A stretch of 64,000 bases of DNA from UBA1494_A sp963973975 (GTDB taxonomy: Bacteria > Bacteroidota > Bacteroidia > Flavobacteriales_E > Vicingaceae), in the NCBI GenBank assembly GCA_963973975.1, contig CAXBCF010000014.1, positions 18,999 through 82,998 on the forward strand, read 5' to 3'. This document shows, piece after piece, positions 62,701 to 64,000 of this stretch. The translations under genes were made by a program, and so were the position numbers. The stretch's first letter is position 1. Every line of letters starts with the position of its first letter. The notes beneath the pieces are model-generated. The model was not told the DNA's origin. It ran no database searches and was given only the letters and a program-made list of their open reading frames with translations.

Positions 62701-64000
62701 TTCGCCTACAGGTCCTGCCGGTGCTACCTTTTCTTGGAACAATGCTGCTAGTTTAAATAGTTCGAGTGTAGCAAATCCAATTGCAAATCCTACGGCTACA
62801 ACAACATATACTGTTACAATAACAGATGTAAATGGCTGTTCAGCTACCGATCAAGTAACAATAACCGTTTCTCCTACACCTACTGCAGATGCTGGATCGA
62901 ACCAAACAATTTGTTCAGGAGCTTCCGTCAATATCGGTGGTTTACCTACTGGACCCGCTGGAGCTACTTATGCATGGAGTAATGCTGCAAGCCTAAACAA
63001 TCCAACAATTGCAAACCCTGTAGCAAGTCCTACAGTTACTACAACTTATACTGTTACTGTCAGCTTAGGTGGAACATGTACTGCTACTGATCAAGTAAAT
63101 GTGGTTGTAAACGCAGGTCCTAATGCAAATGCAGGAGCTGATAGGAGTATTTGTATAGGAAGTTCAACTCAATTAGGTGGTTCTTCAAGTGGAGTTAGCC
63201 CTTTAACATTTTCTTGGAATAATGCCGGAACTTTAAATAATGCAAATGCTCAATTTCCTAATGCTACGCCTTTAGTTACTACAATATATACATTAACTGT
63301 TACTGATGGGAATGGATGTACCTCCACAGATCAAGTTACCGTTACAATCAATCCACTACCATCTGCTGATGCAGGAAGTAACCAGACTATTTGTAGAGGT
63401 GCTAATGTCACTATTGGCGGCTCTCCAACCGGTCCTGCAGGAGCAACCTATGCTTGGAGTAATGGCGCTAGTTTGAGTAGTACTTCTGTTTCAAATCCTA
63501 GTGCAAGTCCAACGGTTACAACTACCTACACAGTTACAGTTACGAGTGGTATCAATTGCACTGCCACAGATCAAGTTACTGTAACTGTAGATCCTCTTCC
63601 AATTGCTGATGCAGGCCCAGATAAGAGCTTGTGCTCAGGAACAACTACTACAATTGGAAGTCCAAACAATCCTAATTACACTTACCAATGGAATAATACT
63701 GGAACAATAGTTGGAAGTTCTACTATCTCAAATCCAACAGTTACTACGACTGTTACACGGATTTATACTGTTACTGTCACTGAAACTTCAACAGGTTGTA
63801 CGAATACTGACCAAGTAAATGTATTTGTAAACGCAGTACCAAATGCAAATGCAGGAGCTGATAGGAGTATTTGTATAGGAAGTTCTACTCAGTTAGGTGG
63901 TTCTTCAAGTGGAGTTAGCCCCTTATCATTTTCTTGGAATAATGGCGGAACTTTAAATAATGCAAATGCTCAATTTCCTAATGCTACGCCTTTAGTTACT
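59738..64000 (+). CDS. giant secreted Ig/PKD-repeat adhesin, 3' end cut by window edge
   Basis: The frame is open from the ATG at 59738 to the last base (1421 codons, no stop). Signal peptide residues 1-24 (LSLVVFSSFDSKA). The mature N-terminus SHIMGGEITWECLSNGDYKF and VYRDCQG is a known start of giant gliding-type surface proteins. About residues 455-640 hold Fn3-like modules (NGDVVLDWNPTPN, LNVNWNELDNPNP), near 675 one PKD module (SYVWDFGDASATST), and from residue 728 nine tandem modules of 80 residues (ADAG..Q.IC.G...IGGSPTGPAG.T..W.N...L...NP.A.P..TTTYTVTVT...CT.TDQV). A T9SS type B sorting domain is expected beyond the window. Confidence 0.92.
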   Translation, partial: MKKIYFFIAFLSLVVFSSFDSKASHIMGGEITWECLSNGDYKFEFKVYRDCQGANIAPEQSGVIRIHNYPTVGQPPTIIPTSQWTVVRNGDLSPDCPSAPGNFSCANRSPESVFEYVRSFTRRLVGVPPSAGWIITYSDFARNSNDNIVGTPGVSLRAKIFRHSGSISDTCVDNSPKFRELATSLICVGRPFTYNPNATDDELDSLVYDWARPLNQNSGNSVFVEGVQPPNVNFQSGYSFNSPFPGPSQNPNNVSAVLDRSTGEISLTSFTLGKYVSVVKVTAYKCGERVAEIYRELQTNLANSSSCTNNDEPIITPPFRDASNNFTIWNDTVRAGDLVTFNIQAQDFASLFQSGGDSLTLTATGLQFGTNFTSTTGCNNPPCATLTSTLPQKGFLGINNTFSWQTDCNHVSFTDQCVSGQNTYTFVINVEDDVCPLPANNIATISITVLADSVLLSPLINCLNVLPNGDVVLDWNPTPNIQNSFSAWMIYSSLDESGPFTLVDSVKTYSQSTYTHVGAGADLQRRWYHIRSRSGCKGIVQNVAREAVSTIFVDPQVAPTQLNVNWNELDNPNPIGSAAQYRVFKEYPVGTGLNFLQNTATTTLAETFPICEDTVVYRVELVNTIESCTSSSNIAGIRFKFPDPQTNFSFTPANPCPGIPISFTNLTTIPGGTISYVWDFGDASATSTQTNPSHTYAAAGSYIVTLTASSGIGCDSIYTETINVTFPNADAGPDVSICPSGNVSIGGSPTTGLGNTVAWSPSAGLSSTTVQNPVASPVATTTYTVTVTDANGCTNTDQVVVSVNPIPTADAGSNQSVCSGTPVQIGGSPTGPVGASFQWDNAGTLDDATLPNPTATPLVTTTYRVTVTSGVNCSATDQVTITVNPSPNADAGANQSICSGSSISIGGSPTSSTPGVTYSWSNAASLNNASITNPTASPTTTTTYTVTVTSANSCTSTDQVTVTVNSLPVADAGSNQTICSGLNTTIGGSPTGPAGATFSWNNAASLNSSSVANPIANPTATTTYTVTITDVNGCSATDQVTITVSPTPTADAGSNQTICSGASVNIGGLPTGPAGATYAWSNAASLNNPTIANPVASPTVTTTYTVTVSLGGTCTATDQVNVVVNAGPNANAGADRSICIGSSTQLGGSSSGVSPLTFSWNNAGTLNNANAQFPNATPLVTTIYTLTVTDGNGCTSTDQVTVTINPLPSADAGSNQTICRGANVTIGGSPTGPAGATYAWSNGASLSSTSVSNPSASPTVTTTYTVTVTSGINCTATDQVTVTVDPLPIADAGPDKSLCSGTTTTIGSPNNPNYTYQWNNTGTIVGSSTISNPTVTTTVTRIYTVTVTETSTGCTNTDQVNVFVNAVPNANAGADRSICIGSSTQLGGSSSGVSPLSFSWNNGGTLNNANAQFPNATPLVT
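61919..64000 (+). repeat. tandem 240-bp coding repeats, 9 units visible
   Basis: Units begin at 61919, 62159, 62399, 62642, 62882, 63122, 63362, 63602 and 63842 (last one cut by the edge). Spacing is 240 bases except 243 once. Each encodes one Ig-like module starting (N/T/V/S/I)A(D/N)AG. Units 6 (63122) and 9 (63842) are almost identical at the DNA level, with 5 differences in 159 compared bases, while the others differ much more. Confidence 0.95.

Noticed and set aside
61919..64000. CRISPR array or satellite
   Set aside because: The 240-base period is long, units diverge, and every unit keeps an open reading frame with an Ig-like pattern, so it is a coding repeat.

Overview
The window is an AT-rich chromosomal segment of a member of the Bacteroidota, most likely a marine or aquatic Flavobacteriales-type organism. 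The signs are a type IX secretion (T9SS) / gliding gene set (PorP/SprF protein, type B C-terminal sorting domain, giant PKD-repeat adhesins), Bacteroidota-restricted families (DUF2480, DUF5606), an alpha-oxoamine synthase of the sphingolipid/sulfonolipid type, a 6S-like RNA between zapA and rny, and many promoters with the Bacteroidota -7 box TAnnTTTG. There is no sign of prophage, CRISPR, rRNA or tRNA.

Layout. 0-5.3 kb is accessory: a methyltransferase cut by the left edge, a CrtA-like monooxygenase, a bile-acid/sodium-symporter-family transporter, a lipoprotein, a flavodoxin-like protein and a DUF1778/GNAT (TacAT-type) toxin-antitoxin pair with a clear operator. 5.4-11.9 kb is a complete SUF iron-sulfur assembly operon on the minus strand (sufA-B-C-D-S-E, a MIP18/SufT-like gene, DUF2480), read from a promoter with a perfect 23-bp dyad; thiL diverges from it. 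13.1-21.1 kb encodes two-component signalling: a 1963-residue soluble kinase with 11 PAS and 2 GAF domains, a CHASE-type membrane kinase and a single-domain response regulator. 21.3-27.0 kb holds a small stand-alone T9SS type B sorting-domain protein coupled to a 1754-residue PKD protein. 27.4-32.0 kb is a minus-strand PorP/SprF operon with a GAF/coiled-coil protein, preceded by a NarL-type regulator and a REC-HisKA_3 kinase.

32.2-39.7 kb is the phenylacetate catabolic locus (paaEABCD, three tandem TRL-like lipoproteins, then paaG and paaH). 39.6-42.8 kb holds envelope genes (YdcF/SanA family, carboxypeptidase-regulatory-domain protein, M23 peptidase). 42.9-45.3 kb is a coiled-coil gene, zapA, a 6S-like RNA and rny. 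45.4-49.6 kb has the oxoamine synthase, ssb, a small lipoprotein and pirin. 49.7-55.8 kb is a tight four-gene set: an unrecognised 1007-residue coiled-coil/P-loop protein, two MscS channels and CorA. 55.9-59.6 kb is purB, pepF and a DUF5606 gene. 59.7 kb to the right edge is the start of a giant secreted adhesin with nine visible 240-bp tandem Ig-like repeats, running off the window.

The points most worth following are the P-loop/MscS/CorA operon, the separation of a T9SS sorting domain from its apparent PKD cargo, the GAF-PorP/SprF operon next to a two-component pair, a dispersed family of intergenic inverted-repeat elements, and a recurrent 4-nt spacing between the -7 box and the start codon that implies leaderless mRNAs.
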